From NCBI GenBank assembly GCA_000171875.1, contig ABHI01000001.1, positions 879,001 through 943,000 of the forward strand: a DNA stretch of 64,000 bases, given 5' to 3'. Position 1 is the first letter of the stretch. The number at the start of each line of letters is the position of its first letter. Positions 52,664-62,019 of the stretch are shown here, piece after piece. The position numbers were made by a program, and so were the translations under genes. The DNA comes from Flavobacteriales bacterium ALC-1 (lineage in GTDB: Bacteria > Bacteroidota > Bacteroidia > Flavobacteriales > Flavobacteriaceae). The notes under the pieces are model-generated. The model was not told where the DNA came from. It saw only the letters and a list, made by a program, of their open reading frames with translations, and did no database searches.

Positions 52664-52713
52664 AAACCTTGTTTCTATCAGCCAAAAGCTTAAATTGAAA
52701 CAAGGTTTTTTTA
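52664..52713 (+). terminator. Long-loop terminator
   Basis: aaaccttgtttc (52664-52675) pairs perfectly with gaaacaaggttt (52697-52708) across a 21-base loop, with seven T on the plus strand. It lies 160 bases after the AlbA_2 stop and just beyond the convergent DUF1501 gene. The 52505-52663 stretch holds only a weak CATCTTTG box at 52634. Confidence 0.75.
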
Positions 52714-52718
52714 TTTAA

Positions 52719-53906
52719 TTATATAAACTCAAGTATTTTTTGCTTAGTAGGTATAATTTCTTCAGCTGAAACATCCATCCATTGCGAGAGGATTGTTGCA
52801 TAGACAGATCTAAAATCTATACTGTATTTTAAATCCCCATTTTCATCTAAATCACTCAAACTTGCTAAATCATTATAGAAGCCTGCTCTCTTCAAATTTT
52901 TACCAATTACAAAAACATTATTTGCCGTACCGTGATCAGTCCCATTTGCAGCATTTTGTTTAACACGTCTTCCAAATTCTGAAAAAGTTAAAATTAAAGT
53001 ATCTTCAAAAATTTCATTTCGTTTTAAATCTTTAACAAAAGCTGAAACACTTTCGGCATAGTGAGACAATAATCGACTTTGTTTATTTTCTTGATTAACA
53101 TGTGTGTCAAAACCACCTAATGAAGTATAAAATACTTTGGTATCTAAACCAGAATTAATAAACTGCGCTACCGTTTTAAGCTGTCTAGCAAAATGATTTT
53201 GAGGATAATCTTCTTGTGATAACTTCACTTTTGTATTCTCATAAATATAATTTGCAGAAGACTTTGCTTCAATCATGGTTTGATAAAGATAACCTAAGTT
53301 ATGCTCACTTAAATGAGTGTCATTATAATGATTAAGTACATTTTTAAAATAAGGATCTTTAGAGGTATTATACAACACTCTATAATCGTTAGTAGCAATG
53401 CCATTAAAATGCTCCCCTTTTAACGCTAAGCTTAAAGTTTCGTCTGTTTCTATAGCATTATAAGGTTTATCACCATGTGTATCTAAGTATCTTCCTAGCC
53501 AACCGCTTTGTAAATATTCATCAGAGCTACTTGCCGTTTGCCATATATCCATAGACCTAAAATGTGAACGTACAGGATTAGGATAACCAACATTATTAAT
53601 GATTGAAAGTTCCCCATTATCAAACAAGGACCGCAAAGGTGCTAAACTTGGATGAAATCCTAAATCGTCATTTAATTTTATAATGTCTTTGGTAATTGCC
53701 AATCGAGGTCTGGCATTAAAATAAATATCATTATTATGTGGAATAATAGTATTCAATCCATCATTACCTCCAGCGAGTTGAATAATGACTAAACGCTTAT
53801 ACCCTAAACGCTCTTTAGCCACAGACTCAAATGCCTTAACAAAATTAGGTACAAAAAATAAGCTACTCGCCAATGCTGATTTTTTTATAAATTTACGTCT
53901 ATCCAT
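52719..53906 (-). CDS. DUF1501 family exported protein
   Basis: A 395-residue protein beginning with a twin-arginine-type signal, MDRRKFIKKSALASSLFF. The body matches DUF1501, related to the alkaline phosphatase/sulfatase fold: VIQLAGGNDGLNTIIPH near the start and TLILTFSEFGRRVKQNAANG and GTDHGTANNVFVIG further on. The start is placed at ATG 53906; a 15-codon longer frame would only overlap the previous gene. It follows the DUF1800 stop by two bases, the standard partner arrangement. Function unknown. Confidence 0.88.
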   Translation of the reverse strand: MDRRKFIKKSALASSLFFVPNFVKAFESVAKERLGYKRLVIIQLAGGNDGLNTIIPHNNDIYFNARPRLAITKDIIKLNDDLGFHPSLAPLRSLFDNGELSIINNVGYPNPVRSHFRSMDIWQTASSSDEYLQSGWLGRYLDTHGDKPYNAIETDETLSLALKGEHFNGIATNDYRVLYNTSKDPYFKNVLNHYNDTHLSEHNLGYLYQTMIEAKSSANYIYENTKVKLSQEDYPQNHFARQLKTVAQFINSGLDTKVFYTSLGGFDTHVNQENKQSRLLSHYAESVSAFVKDLKRNEIFEDTLILTFSEFGRRVKQNAANGTDHGTANNVFVIGKNLKRAGFYNDLASLSDLDENGDLKYSIDFRSVYATILSQWMDVSAEEIIPTKQKILEFI

Positions 53907-53908
53907 AA

Positions 53909-55282
53909 CTAACACATTTGATATTCTGGTAATGACATAAGCTGAATACAATAATCTTGTTTAGATTTCTTATTCAGCGTTTCCAAGTATGCCAAAGTGC
54001 CTTTATTAATATTTCCTTGAATAATTACATCTTGAAGATTTTCTGTTTTAACCGACTTAAAGTTCGTCAAAAACTTATCCCAATCTGGTAAGGTTTTAAA
54101 TGGTAATTTACCTTTGTTACGTTTAAAGAATTTCTTTTTAAAATTATCGTTAAAATCGCCATCTTCTTTTAATGAAATCATAGCATTATTAAGTAATAAT
54201 GATGGTAGTTTTAATCGTACCATAATAGTATTAGCATCTATCCATGCTTTATTACCTTTCCATCCAGCAACATTTGGTGGATCTAAAAGCGTTTGCCCTA
54301 ATAGCTTTTGAATTTTTAAAAAATCTTTTTCTCTTTCAAATTTTACAGGAACCGTATTTGCTATACCTACTAGAAATTCTATAGGTGATTTTATTTTTGA
54401 TCCCATATTTTCTTCATCATAAAACCAGTCCGACATAAAAACAAATCGCATTAAGTTTTCAATGTTATAGTCTTTAAAAAACACATCTGACATAGACTCT
54501 ATATGCTTTTTATTGGGTTGGGGATTTACAAAATAACGATAGATTTTATCTGAAATAAATAGAGCACATTGTTTACTCTCTAAAATAATGTCGATAATAG
54601 CATCACCATCAAAATTCCCTGTTATACCAAAAAATGTCTTTTGTTCATAATCGTGCTGTTTTCTTCGCAATCTAAAATTACCTTTAAAATCGTGATTATA
54701 ACCTGTAAAAGCTCTTGCACATTCTTTGATATCATTTTCAGAGTATTGTCCTTCACCTAAAGTAAACAACTCCATTAATTCGCGTGCAAAATTCTCATTA
54801 GGTTTATGCTTTCTATTTTGCTTTGCGTTAAGGTAATGAAGCATTGCAGGTTCTTTAGAAATGGCTTTTACAAAAGTTCTAAAATCGCCTAATGCATTTG
54901 TTCTTAATGTATTATTATATTGTTGTACAAACAGAATATTTTTATTTCTACATACAAAATGGTTTGTCCAAAATAAGGTCATCCGCTCTCTCAACAATTC
55001 TTTTGGGTTGATTAATCGATGTATCCAAGCATAGTTATAGTCTAAAATTTTCTTTTTCCCTTTATCACTAAGCTCTTTAGTTAATTTTGGATTATTCTTA
55101 AGGTCAATTGCACTTATACCTTCTAGATAAGATAAGTCTAGACTTATTGAAGTAATGGCCTTAGAATTTTTAAAAAGCGTATCAACAACACGTTTTCTGT
55201 CATTGGTATTGGTTTTTTGTTGTTTAGGATGAGTCCCAAAACCTGCACGCCAATATAAATGTTGAAGTTCTTTTTGATTCAT
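53909..55282 (-). CDS. DUF1800 family protein
   Basis: A 457-residue protein with the DUF1800 pattern: LYWRAGFGTHPKQQKTN at the start, RERMTLFWTNHFVC, and the strongly conserved NENFARELMELFTLGEGQYS then ARAFTGY. No clear signal peptide is present, unlike its DUF1501 partner, although the pair is usually co-transcribed. The end region VAGWKGNKAWIDANT is also typical. Function is unknown; the pair is widespread in Bacteroidota and Planctomycetes. Confidence 0.88.
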   Translation of the reverse strand: MNQKELQHLYWRAGFGTHPKQQKTNTNDRKRVVDTLFKNSKAITSISLDLSYLEGISAIDLKNNPKLTKELSDKGKKKILDYNYAWIHRLINPKELLRERMTLFWTNHFVCRNKNILFVQQYNNTLRTNALGDFRTFVKAISKEPAMLHYLNAKQNRKHKPNENFARELMELFTLGEGQYSENDIKECARAFTGYNHDFKGNFRLRRKQHDYEQKTFFGITGNFDGDAIIDIILESKQCALFISDKIYRYFVNPQPNKKHIESMSDVFFKDYNIENLMRFVFMSDWFYDEENMGSKIKSPIEFLVGIANTVPVKFEREKDFLKIQKLLGQTLLDPPNVAGWKGNKAWIDANTIMVRLKLPSLLLNNAMISLKEDGDFNDNFKKKFFKRNKGKLPFKTLPDWDKFLTNFKSVKTENLQDVIIQGNINKGTLAYLETLNKKSKQDYCIQLMSLPEYQMC

Positions 55283-55364
55283 ATAAATTAGACTAAATAT
55301 CGATTTAATAGTTTAATTATTACAATAATTATTCCGAAGCTTTTATCCTTATTTACGAGATTAA

Positions 55365-55397
55365 AAAAACCGTTTCTATAATATAGAAACGGTTTTT
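55365..55397 (-). terminator. Terminator of the HhH/OmpA unit
   Basis: A 15-bp perfect stem (aaaaaccgtttctat / atagaaacggttttt) with a 3-base loop. On the minus strand it ends the unit finishing at 55421; it may also work on the plus strand. Confidence 0.85.
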
Positions 55398-55420
55398 AGT
55401 TTTACATATTTCAATAGCAG

Positions 55421-55942
55421 TTATTTTCCGCCATCAAGTTCGTCTTGCCATTTTAGCAAATCAGCCCAACGTCCTTGGTAAGCCATTTTAGCTTGCTCTG
55501 GCCATGAACCAGGGTTGTGAATTTTAAAACGATCTCCTCCACTGTCTAATACACTTTGACATTTGTCTACTGAACATTCAGATAAAGCTCTCCATGTATT
55601 AACATCATGATTATGGAATAACTCTTGAATTTTTGGTCCAATACCTTCAACAACTGTTAAGTCGTTTTCTTTTATTTTCTTTCCAAAAACCGCTTTAGCA
55701 GCATCTGCATCAAAAGCAATTGCAGCAGCTGTCGCTGCAAACGAAGACGCTACATTAGTATTCTCTGATTTTAAATCGGCTTCTAAAGATGTTCTAGAAT
55801 TTTTACATGCTTCTAAGTCCGCTTCTAATCTTGCGATTCTATCACTATCATCATTTCCGCCTCCAAGAAGACGCCCTAGTAAATAACCTAATAATGCACT
55901 TATTAGACCTACAAGTAATGGGATTAATATACACCAGTTCAT
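55421..55942 (-). CDS. Membrane-anchored protein with helix-hairpin-helix motif
   Basis: A 173-residue protein with one N-terminal glycine-rich membrane helix (about 5-28, IPLLVGLISALLGYLLGRLL), a coiled-coil stretch (about 32-62) and a C-terminal helix-hairpin-helix-like domain (about 93-165) with LTVVEGIGPKIQELF. Such motifs often bind DNA, but in envelope proteins of this kind they may bind other partners. It follows the OmpA-type gene by 24 bases and shares its transcript. Function unknown. Confidence 0.75.
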   Translation of the reverse strand: MNWCILIPLLVGLISALLGYLLGRLLGGGNDDSDRIARLEADLEACKNSRTSLEADLKSENTNVASSFAATAAAIAFDADAAKAVFGKKIKENDLTVVEGIGPKIQELFHNHDVNTWRALSECSVDKCQSVLDSGGDRFKIHNPGSWPEQAKMAYQGRWADLLKWQDELDGGK

Positions 55943-55966
55943 AATTTTATAATGTTTTAAAGTTTG

Positions 55967-56893
55967 TTAGTTAATTGTTATTACAGTTCTTCTGTTTTTT
56001 GCCTTACCTTCATCTGTTGCATTATCTGCAATAGGTTCCGTTTGTCCTTTTGAAGTGGCTTCTACGTTATCGCTTAAGATGCCATTTCTCACTAAGTAAC
56101 CCTTGGCAAAATCTGCACGGTCTTGACCTAAAGTCATATTCGTATCAGCATCACCTGTATTATCTGTGTGACCCACAACTTGTACTTTAACTCCAAGTTT
56201 ATCTACACAACGAGAGATATCGGCTATTTTTTGACGTTGTTCTGCTGTTAAGTTAATTTGTGCCTGACCAGTATTAAAATGTAATACCAATGGGTTCTTT
56301 CTAATCGCTTCACATGCAGCTTCGAGTGCTTCATCTGTGGCACCTTCTTCAAAGGTTACAATACCAAATTTTAATGGTCCAAATAATGTACTAGCATCAT
56401 CAGGATTGATATCATCATTCAATTGCCCATGCGTATCTATTTGTCTCGAAGGCACACCTTGAGATATCAAATAATTTTTAACGGCATTAGCTCTTGCTAA
56501 TCCTAAATTAGGATAAGCTGAATTATTAGTTTCGTCACTACGATAGTAACCCGTAATATCAATATCCTTTAAAGGATTTGCTAAAAGGTAATCTTTCAAT
56601 TTTGCAACTTCTGATGTTACACCTGTAGAAATAGGTTCTAAAATTGAAAAGTTCGATGTTTTAAAATTAAAGTTGTCATTAATTTTAATGTTGAAGTCTC
56701 CATCAGCATCAGAAATGGTAAATGCATTTCGAGTGGCAGGAATAACTTCAGGTTCTGCTACAATATTGGTGTCTTCAGTTTCTGTCTCACCATTTGGAAA
56801 GCAGTGACAATTGTCACACAAATAGCAATACAATAACGTACCAATAATGATAGTAAGTAAAATACCTAAAAGGTAAGATGTCTTTTTACTCAT
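55967..56893 (-). CDS. Protein with two OmpA-like domains
   Basis: A 308-residue protein with an N-terminal membrane helix (about 6-24) followed by cysteines (YCYLCDNCHCF). Two OmpA/peptidoglycan-binding-like domains follow: the first at about 75-190 with LGLARANAVKNYLISQGVP, the second at about 200-308 with VQVVGHTDNTGDADTNMTL, RADFAKGYLV and the terminal KNRRTVITI. The second domain keeps the classic peptidoglycan-binding Asp and Arg residues; the first is more divergent. It is probably inner-membrane anchored and periplasmic. It pairs with the helix-hairpin-helix gene downstream. Confidence 0.87.
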   Translation of the reverse strand: MSKKTSYLLGILLTIIIGTLLYCYLCDNCHCFPNGETETEDTNIVAEPEVIPATRNAFTISDADGDFNIKINDNFNFKTSNFSILEPISTGVTSEVAKLKDYLLANPLKDIDITGYYRSDETNNSAYPNLGLARANAVKNYLISQGVPSRQIDTHGQLNDDINPDDASTLFGPLKFGIVTFEEGATDEALEAACEAIRKNPLVLHFNTGQAQINLTAEQRQKIADISRCVDKLGVKVQVVGHTDNTGDADTNMTLGQDRADFAKGYLVRNGILSDNVEATSKGQTEPIADNATDEGKAKNRRTVITIN

Positions 56894-57032
56894 TAGTTAG
56901 TGTTTTAAGTTATAGATTATCAAGATATTAAAAAAAATTAACATCTTTTAACACTAATTTGAAACACTTAAACTTAAAAAGTCACAATTACGTGCTTCTC
57001 ACTACAATTTAGAATAGAGTTTTTCACTTCAC

Positions 57033-57070
57033 AAAAAAAGCCGCATTAATTAATGCGGCATTCTTTTTTA
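57033..57070. terminator. Bidirectional terminator
   Basis: gccgcattaattaatgcggc (57040-57059) is a perfect palindrome with A7 before and a T-rich tail after. It ends the minus-strand 57074-57595 gene. Confidence 0.88.
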
Positions 57071-57073
57071 ATT

Positions 57074-57595
57074 TTATTTAAAAGGTGGTGGTGGGCAAAC
57101 GGGAAATACATATTGTTTAGGAATATCTTTTATTGCCTCACCTTCATAAAAACCTAAGATGTGACCCCACCAACTTTCTAACGATTCTTTTTCAGTAAAT
57201 AAATATGTATTTTCAATTTTATAATTATAATCTGACACATTTATACTTATAACTGCTGCAAAAAAGTATTCAAAACTTTTCTCATCTACCCTCCTAAGTG
57301 CAAATAAATTAAAAGCATAATAATCTGAATTGTTAGAAGGCTCAACAAAACTCCCTAAAATAATCTTATTTGAATAATCTTCAAGCGCCTCCTTAAATTC
57401 AAGTAATCTCTTATAAGTGTATGTTCCTTTTGCAGGTTTAGAATTTTTTAAATACTCTATATCACCAATCTTCAAGTTATTCGTATAACTCTTACCTAAT
57501 GAATCAATCAACCTATAGTTGATTTCATTTTGAGAGAAGCTACTCAAAATGAAAGCTAACGTGCAAAGTAATGTAATTGAGGCTTTTCTAATCAC
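57074..57595 (-). CDS. Secreted protein of unknown function
   Basis: A 173-residue exported protein. The signal segment is VIRKASITLLCTLAFILSSFSQ; the mature part has no recognised domain and ends in a proline-rich tail (FPVCPPPPFK). I place the start at the GTG at 57595, which gives a compact signal peptide; a TTG at 57616 would extend it by seven codons and overlap the upstream stop. It lies 10 bases after the aldehyde dehydrogenase stop and so may share its transcript. Confidence 0.6.
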   Translation of the reverse strand: MIRKASITLLCTLAFILSSFSQNEINYRLIDSLGKSYTNNLKIGDIEYLKNSKPAKGTYTYKRLLEFKEALEDYSNKIILGSFVEPSNNSDYYAFNLFALRRVDEKSFEYFFAAVISINVSDYNYKIENTYLFTEKESLESWWGHILGFYEGEAIKDIPKQYVFPVCPPPPFK

Positions 57596-57605
57596 AACAG
57601 ATTTA

Positions 57606-59159
57606 TTATAAATCAAATTTAATCCCTTGTGCTAAAGGCAATTCATCCGAGTAGTTTACTGTATTCGTTTGTCTTCTCATATAAACTTTCCAAGCATCAG
57701 ATCCAGACTCACGTCCGCCACCTGTTTCTTTCTCACCACCAAAAGCACCACCAATCTCTGCACCAGAAGTTCCGATGTTTACGTTAGCGATTCCACAATC
57801 AGAACCTGCATATGACAAGAATTTTTCAGCTTCTTTCATTTCGTTAGTCATGATCGCTGACGATAAGCCTTGAGCTACTCCATTTTGCTTAGCAATAGCA
57901 TTTTCTACCTCACCAGAATATTTCATTAAGTATAAGATTGGTGCAAAGGTTTCGTGCTGTACAATTTCAAAATCATTTTCAGCTTCAATAATCGCTGGTT
58001 TTACGTAGCAGCCAGATTCATAACCTTCACCTTCTAAAACCCCACCTTCAACTAATACGTTTCCACCTTCTGCTTTTGCTTTTTCAATGGCAGCTAAATA
58101 CGTGTTTACAGCATCTTTGTCAATTAATGGACCTATATGATTTTTTTCATCTAAAGGATTTCCAATAGTTAATTGCCCATAAGCACCAACAATAGCATCT
58201 CTTACTTTATCATAAACAGATTCGTGAATAATTAATCGACGTGTACTTGTACAACGCTGTCCACAAGTTCCAACTGCACCAAATACAGCTCCAGGAACTA
58301 CCACTTTTAAGTCTGCTGATGGTGTAATGATAATAGCATTGTTTCCACCTAATTCTAAAAGAGATTTTCCAAAACGTTCAGCAACTGTTGCACCAACAAT
58401 TCTTCCCATACGCGTAGAACCTGTTGCAGATACTAAAGGAATTCTATGATCAGTAGTCATCATTTCTCCAACTTTATAATCTCCATTAACGATACAAGAA
58501 ATCCCTTCTGGATAATTGTTTTCTTTTAAGATATCTGCAATAATATTTTGACAAGCCACTGAACATAAAGGTGCTTTTTCAGATGCTTTCCAAACACAAA
58601 CATCACCACAAATCCATGCTAAAGCCGTGTTCCAAGCCCAAACAGCAACAGGGAAGTTAAATGCAGAAATAATACCAACAACACCTATTGGGTGCCATTG
58701 CTCCCTCATAACGTGTCCAGGACGTTCAGAAGGAATCGTTTGTCCATTTAATTGTCTAGATAAGCCTACTGCAAAATCACAGATATCAATCATTTCTTGT
58801 ACTTCTCCATAACCTTCTTGTAGAGATTTACCCATTTCATAAGACACTAATTTCCCTAAAGGTTCCTTTAAATCTCTTAGTTTGTTACCAAACTGGCGAA
58901 CCACCTCTCCACGTTGTGGTGCAGGCACATCTCTCCAAGATAAAAATGCTTTAGTAGCAGCATCCATTACTTTATCGTAATCAGCTCGTGTACTCGCTTT
59001 TACTTTTCCTATCAATTGCCCATCTACAGGTGAATATGATTCTATAATCTCACCATTAGAAAAATTATGAGAACCTGTTGAAGACCCTTCATTTATATCT
59101 TTTAAGCCTAACTGACTTAAAGCTTCTTTTATTCCGAAATCGGTAGCAACTGCTTCCAT
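57606..59159 (-). CDS. Aldehyde dehydrogenase, ALDH7/aminoadipic semialdehyde type
   Basis: A 517-residue NAD(P)-dependent dehydrogenase. The closest recognisable group is ALDH7 (alpha-aminoadipic semialdehyde/L-piperidine-6-carboxylate dehydrogenase), seen in ISAFNFPVAVWAWNTALAWI, the catalytic glutamate in LLELGGNNAIII, the catalytic cysteine in GTCGQRCTSTRR near residue 303, and GGAFGGEKETGGGRESGSD. It would oxidise aminoadipate semialdehyde in lysine breakdown. Substrate assignment rests on overall resemblance. No other lysine degradation gene is adjacent. Confidence 0.9.
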   Translation of the reverse strand: MEAVATDFGIKEALSQLGLKDINEGSSTGSHNFSNGEIIESYSPVDGQLIGKVKASTRADYDKVMDAATKAFLSWRDVPAPQRGEVVRQFGNKLRDLKEPLGKLVSYEMGKSLQEGYGEVQEMIDICDFAVGLSRQLNGQTIPSERPGHVMREQWHPIGVVGIISAFNFPVAVWAWNTALAWICGDVCVWKASEKAPLCSVACQNIIADILKENNYPEGISCIVNGDYKVGEMMTTDHRIPLVSATGSTRMGRIVGATVAERFGKSLLELGGNNAIIITPSADLKVVVPGAVFGAVGTCGQRCTSTRRLIIHESVYDKVRDAIVGAYGQLTIGNPLDEKNHIGPLIDKDAVNTYLAAIEKAKAEGGNVLVEGGVLEGEGYESGCYVKPAIIEAENDFEIVQHETFAPILYLMKYSGEVENAIAKQNGVAQGLSSAIMTNEMKEAEKFLSYAGSDCGIANVNIGTSGAEIGGAFGGEKETGGGRESGSDAWKVYMRRQTNTVNYSDELPLAQGIKFDL

Positions 59160-59280
59160 ATATGCTTATTTTTTATGAATTATTAAATTTTGACGCGAAG
59201 TTACTAATAAAAACTCAGTTTTTCTTGAAGCTACAACTCTAAAAATGTAACTTTAAAGCACTTATAAAATCTAACCCATT

Positions 59281-60348
59281 ATGAAAAAATTTATTCCTTT
59301 TATCCTTGCCCTATTTCTATGTCTGTCGTGCAAAAATGAAAACAATTCTGAAGAAGTTGCAAAAGCCGATGATAATTCTGAAATGACTACTGAAAAACCA
59401 GAATTTGCCATTATCATTCATGGTGGTGCGGGTACCATTCTAAAAAAGAATATGACATCAGAAAAAGAAGCGGCCTACAAAGCCAAACTAGAGGAGGCGA
59501 TTAGAGTAGGTTATAACGTTTTAAAAAATGGTGGATCTAGTTTAGATGCTGTTACTAAAACCATTAATATAATGGAAGATTCCCCTTTGTTTAATGCAGG
59601 AAAAGGTGCTGTATTTACTAATGCTGAAACTAACGAATTAGATGCTTCAATAATGGATGGAAAAACTTTAAATGCAGGTGCTTCTGCTGGTACAACTAAC
59701 GTTAAATATCCTATTGATTTAGCAAGAGCTATTATGGACAAATCTCAACATGTAATGATGGCAGGTTCTGGTGCAGAAAAATTTGCGCAAGAGCAAGGTC
59801 TGGAAATTGTTGACCCAACATACTTTTATACAGAACGTCGTTTTAATTCACTTCAAAATGCTAAAAAAAGAGAACAAGTAGAACTAGATCATGACGATAA
59901 GGTTTCATTTTATGATGAGGATATTAAAGACTACAAATTCGGAACGGTTGGTTGTGCTGCACTCGATAAAAACGGAAATCTAGCGGCAGGAACTTCAACA
60001 GGGGGCATGACTAATAAACGATGGGGGCGCGTTGGGGACGCACCAATAATTGGGTCTGGCACTTATGCCAATAATGCAACTTGCGCAGTATCTAGCACGG
60101 GTTGGGGAGAATTTTTTATTAGAGCGCAAGTCGCACACGATATCTCAGCATTAATGGATTATAAAGGACTAAGTCTAAAAGATGCCGCGAAAAAAGTAAT
60201 AAATAAAGTTGGTGATTTAGGCGGTGATGGTGGTATTGTCGCTGTGGACAAAGATGGTAATATGGTGGCAGAGTTTAATACTGCTGGTATGTATCGTGCT
60301 ACTATGAATGATAAAGGTGAGTTAGTGATTGGCATCTATGAACAATAG
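59281..60348 (+). CDS. Isoaspartyl peptidase/L-asparaginase lipoprotein
   Basis: A 355-residue Ntn-hydrolase of the plant-type asparaginase family, which cleaves isoaspartyl dipeptides and asparagine after self-processing. The lipoprotein signal is MKKFIPFILALFLCLSC, so the enzyme is exported and lipid-anchored. The N-terminal part holds IIHGGAGTI; processing should occur before Thr222 in FGTVGCAALD, and the substrate loop GTSTGGMTNKRWGRVGDAPI follows. All key residues are present. A cyclase-family lipoprotein gene follows 131 bases downstream. Confidence 0.93.
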   Translation: MKKFIPFILALFLCLSCKNENNSEEVAKADDNSEMTTEKPEFAIIIHGGAGTILKKNMTSEKEAAYKAKLEEAIRVGYNVLKNGGSSLDAVTKTINIMEDSPLFNAGKGAVFTNAETNELDASIMDGKTLNAGASAGTTNVKYPIDLARAIMDKSQHVMMAGSGAEKFAQEQGLEIVDPTYFYTERRFNSLQNAKKREQVELDHDDKVSFYDEDIKDYKFGTVGCAALDKNGNLAAGTSTGGMTNKRWGRVGDAPIIGSGTYANNATCAVSSTGWGEFFIRAQVAHDISALMDYKGLSLKDAAKKVINKVGDLGGDGGIVAVDKDGNMVAEFNTAGMYRATMNDKGELVIGIYEQ

Positions 60349-60479
60349 TTTGTAACAATTCAATATTTTTAAACACATATAGTTAACCAACCTCAACTAC
60401 AACCATCAACCTAATTTACTTGTTTACACTAACAAGTGATCATAGCTTTTTATATCATTTTCTCTAAAAATTTCCAAAT

Positions 60480-61276
60480 ATGAAATTCAAAAATTTCTAT
60501 TTAACTGTATTCTTATGCCTTATACTTTCTTGTACTGAGTCAAAGCAAAATACAAAACAAAAATTATTGATCTAACCCATACTTTTTCAGAAGAAACTGT
60601 GTATTGGGTTACAGCTAAAGAGTTTAAATTAGACATTGTCGCCAAAGGAGATACTGACAAGGGCTTTTTTTATGCTGCTAATAATTTTGAAACTGCAGAA
60701 CATGGTGGCACTCATATTGACGCACCTATTCACTTCTCAAAAGGCAAGCAATCTGTAGAAGAAATTCCATTAGAAAAACTCATAGGGCATGGTATTAAAA
60801 TTGATGTTTCTGCAAACGCTTCTAACAATCCCGATTATCTTGTAAGTATTGAAGATTTTAGTAATTGGGAAAAGGAAAATGGGTTAATCCCTGAAGGTGC
60901 TATTGTCCTTTTAGACACAGGCCATTCTAAACATTATCCAGACAAGATAAAGTATCTTGGCACAGATAAACGTGGCTCAGAAGCAATTAAGCTATTACAT
61001 TTCCCTGGTCTTTCTCCGGAAGCGGCCACTTGGCTCGTAGAAAATAGAACTATAAATGCTATTGGTATTGATACACCTAGTATAGACTTTGGACAATCAG
61101 AATATTTTAAAAGTCATGTCATTCTACTTTCTGAAAACATTCCTGCGTTTGAAAATATAACCAATTTAGATCAACTGCCACAAAAAGATTTTGAAATTAT
61201 TGCATTACCTATGAAAATCAAAGATGGTAGCGGTGCACCATTAAGAATTATTGCTAAAGTAGAAGAAACTATATGA
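60480..61276 (+). pseudogene. Cyclase-family (kynurenine formamidase-like) lipoprotein gene split by a frameshift
   Basis: The first frame (60480-60575) encodes a lipoprotein signal, MKFKNFYLTVFLCLILSC, then hits a stop. Adding one base to the A5 tract at 60559-60563 joins it to a frame reading KIIDLTHTFSEETVYW and on to 61276, a cyclase/formamidase with the metal motif EHGGTHIDAPIHF and SHVILLSENIPAFENI. The joined product would be 265 residues. A start at 60599 would drop the conserved DLTHTFSEET. Either the gene is inactive, expression is switched in the A tract, or one base is missing from the sequence. Its stop overlaps the first DUF6090 start. Confidence 0.8.
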
Positions 61277-62019
61277 TTAAATTCTTCCGTCATATACGTC
61301 AAAACCTCATTATGGAAAACAAAACAGGTAAATACTTTAAATACGCCATTGGCGAGATCATCCTTGTAGTAATTGGTATTCTCATTGCACTACAGATCAA
61401 TAACTGGAATGAAAGAAAAAAAGAACAAGCTAAAGAGCAGGCATTTTTAAAAGAAATAAATCTAGATTTTAAATCTAACAAAGCACAACTAGATTCAATA
61501 ATTAGTTTCAACAAAGTGAATTTACATGCGGCATCTAGATTACTAGAAATCATAGGAACCTTTGACCTAAAAAACCCACAAAGAAATGCCTCAAACGCTC
61601 ATTTTGCAGACAGCATGAAGGTTTACAACAAGTTAATATGGAGAAATAAATCCTTCAATCCTAAAAACGGAGCTGTTGAAGCACTTTTAAACTCATCTTC
61701 CTTTGATCTCATTACAAATGATACGTTAAGACGGAATTTAATTTCGTGGAAAGATGTTTTAGGAGATTACTTAGAAGAAGAACAGTTTGCGGTCAATTTT
61801 TTAACCAATGAATACGGCCCATGGGTTAGAGCAAGTTTTGATCCTGATCTTTTTGATGACCCAGAAAACACTATAGCTTTCTTTAGCAAAAGACATAGAA
61901 ATTTCATAAATCAAAGAGCTGGAGATTTATATAACAATTTGTACACAGTAAAGGAGGAAGGTGTTATAGACATGATTAATGACATTATTAGATTAACTGA
62001 ACCTGAGAATAATGATTAA
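61273..62019 (+). CDS. DUF6090 family membrane protein, copy 1
   Basis: A 248-residue protein with a basic start (MIKFFRHIRQ), the shared family core KTGKYFKYAIGEIILVVIG leading into one membrane helix (about 25-43), then a soluble region of ~200 residues rich in helices. The N-terminal 50 residues are nearly the same in all four neighbours, while the rest diverges. Its ATG overlaps the stop of the cyclase gene (ATGA), so it is translationally coupled. Function unknown; the layout suggests a membrane-anchored sensor or structural module facing the periplasm. Confidence 0.85.
   Translation: MIKFFRHIRQNLIMENKTGKYFKYAIGEIILVVIGILIALQINNWNERKKEQAKEQAFLKEINLDFKSNKAQLDSIISFNKVNLHAASRLLEIIGTFDLKNPQRNASNAHFADSMKVYNKLIWRNKSFNPKNGAVEALLNSSSFDLITNDTLRRNLISWKDVLGDYLEEEQFAVNFLTNEYGPWVRASFDPDLFDDPENTIAFFSKRHRNFINQRAGDLYNNLYTVKEEGVIDMINDIIRLTEPENND

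Noticed and set aside
60599..60700. An independent start of the cyclase gene at the GTG at 60599.
   Set aside because: The conserved DLTHTFSEET segment is encoded just upstream in the same frame, joined to a lipoprotein signal in another frame; a start at 60599 would cut the fold.
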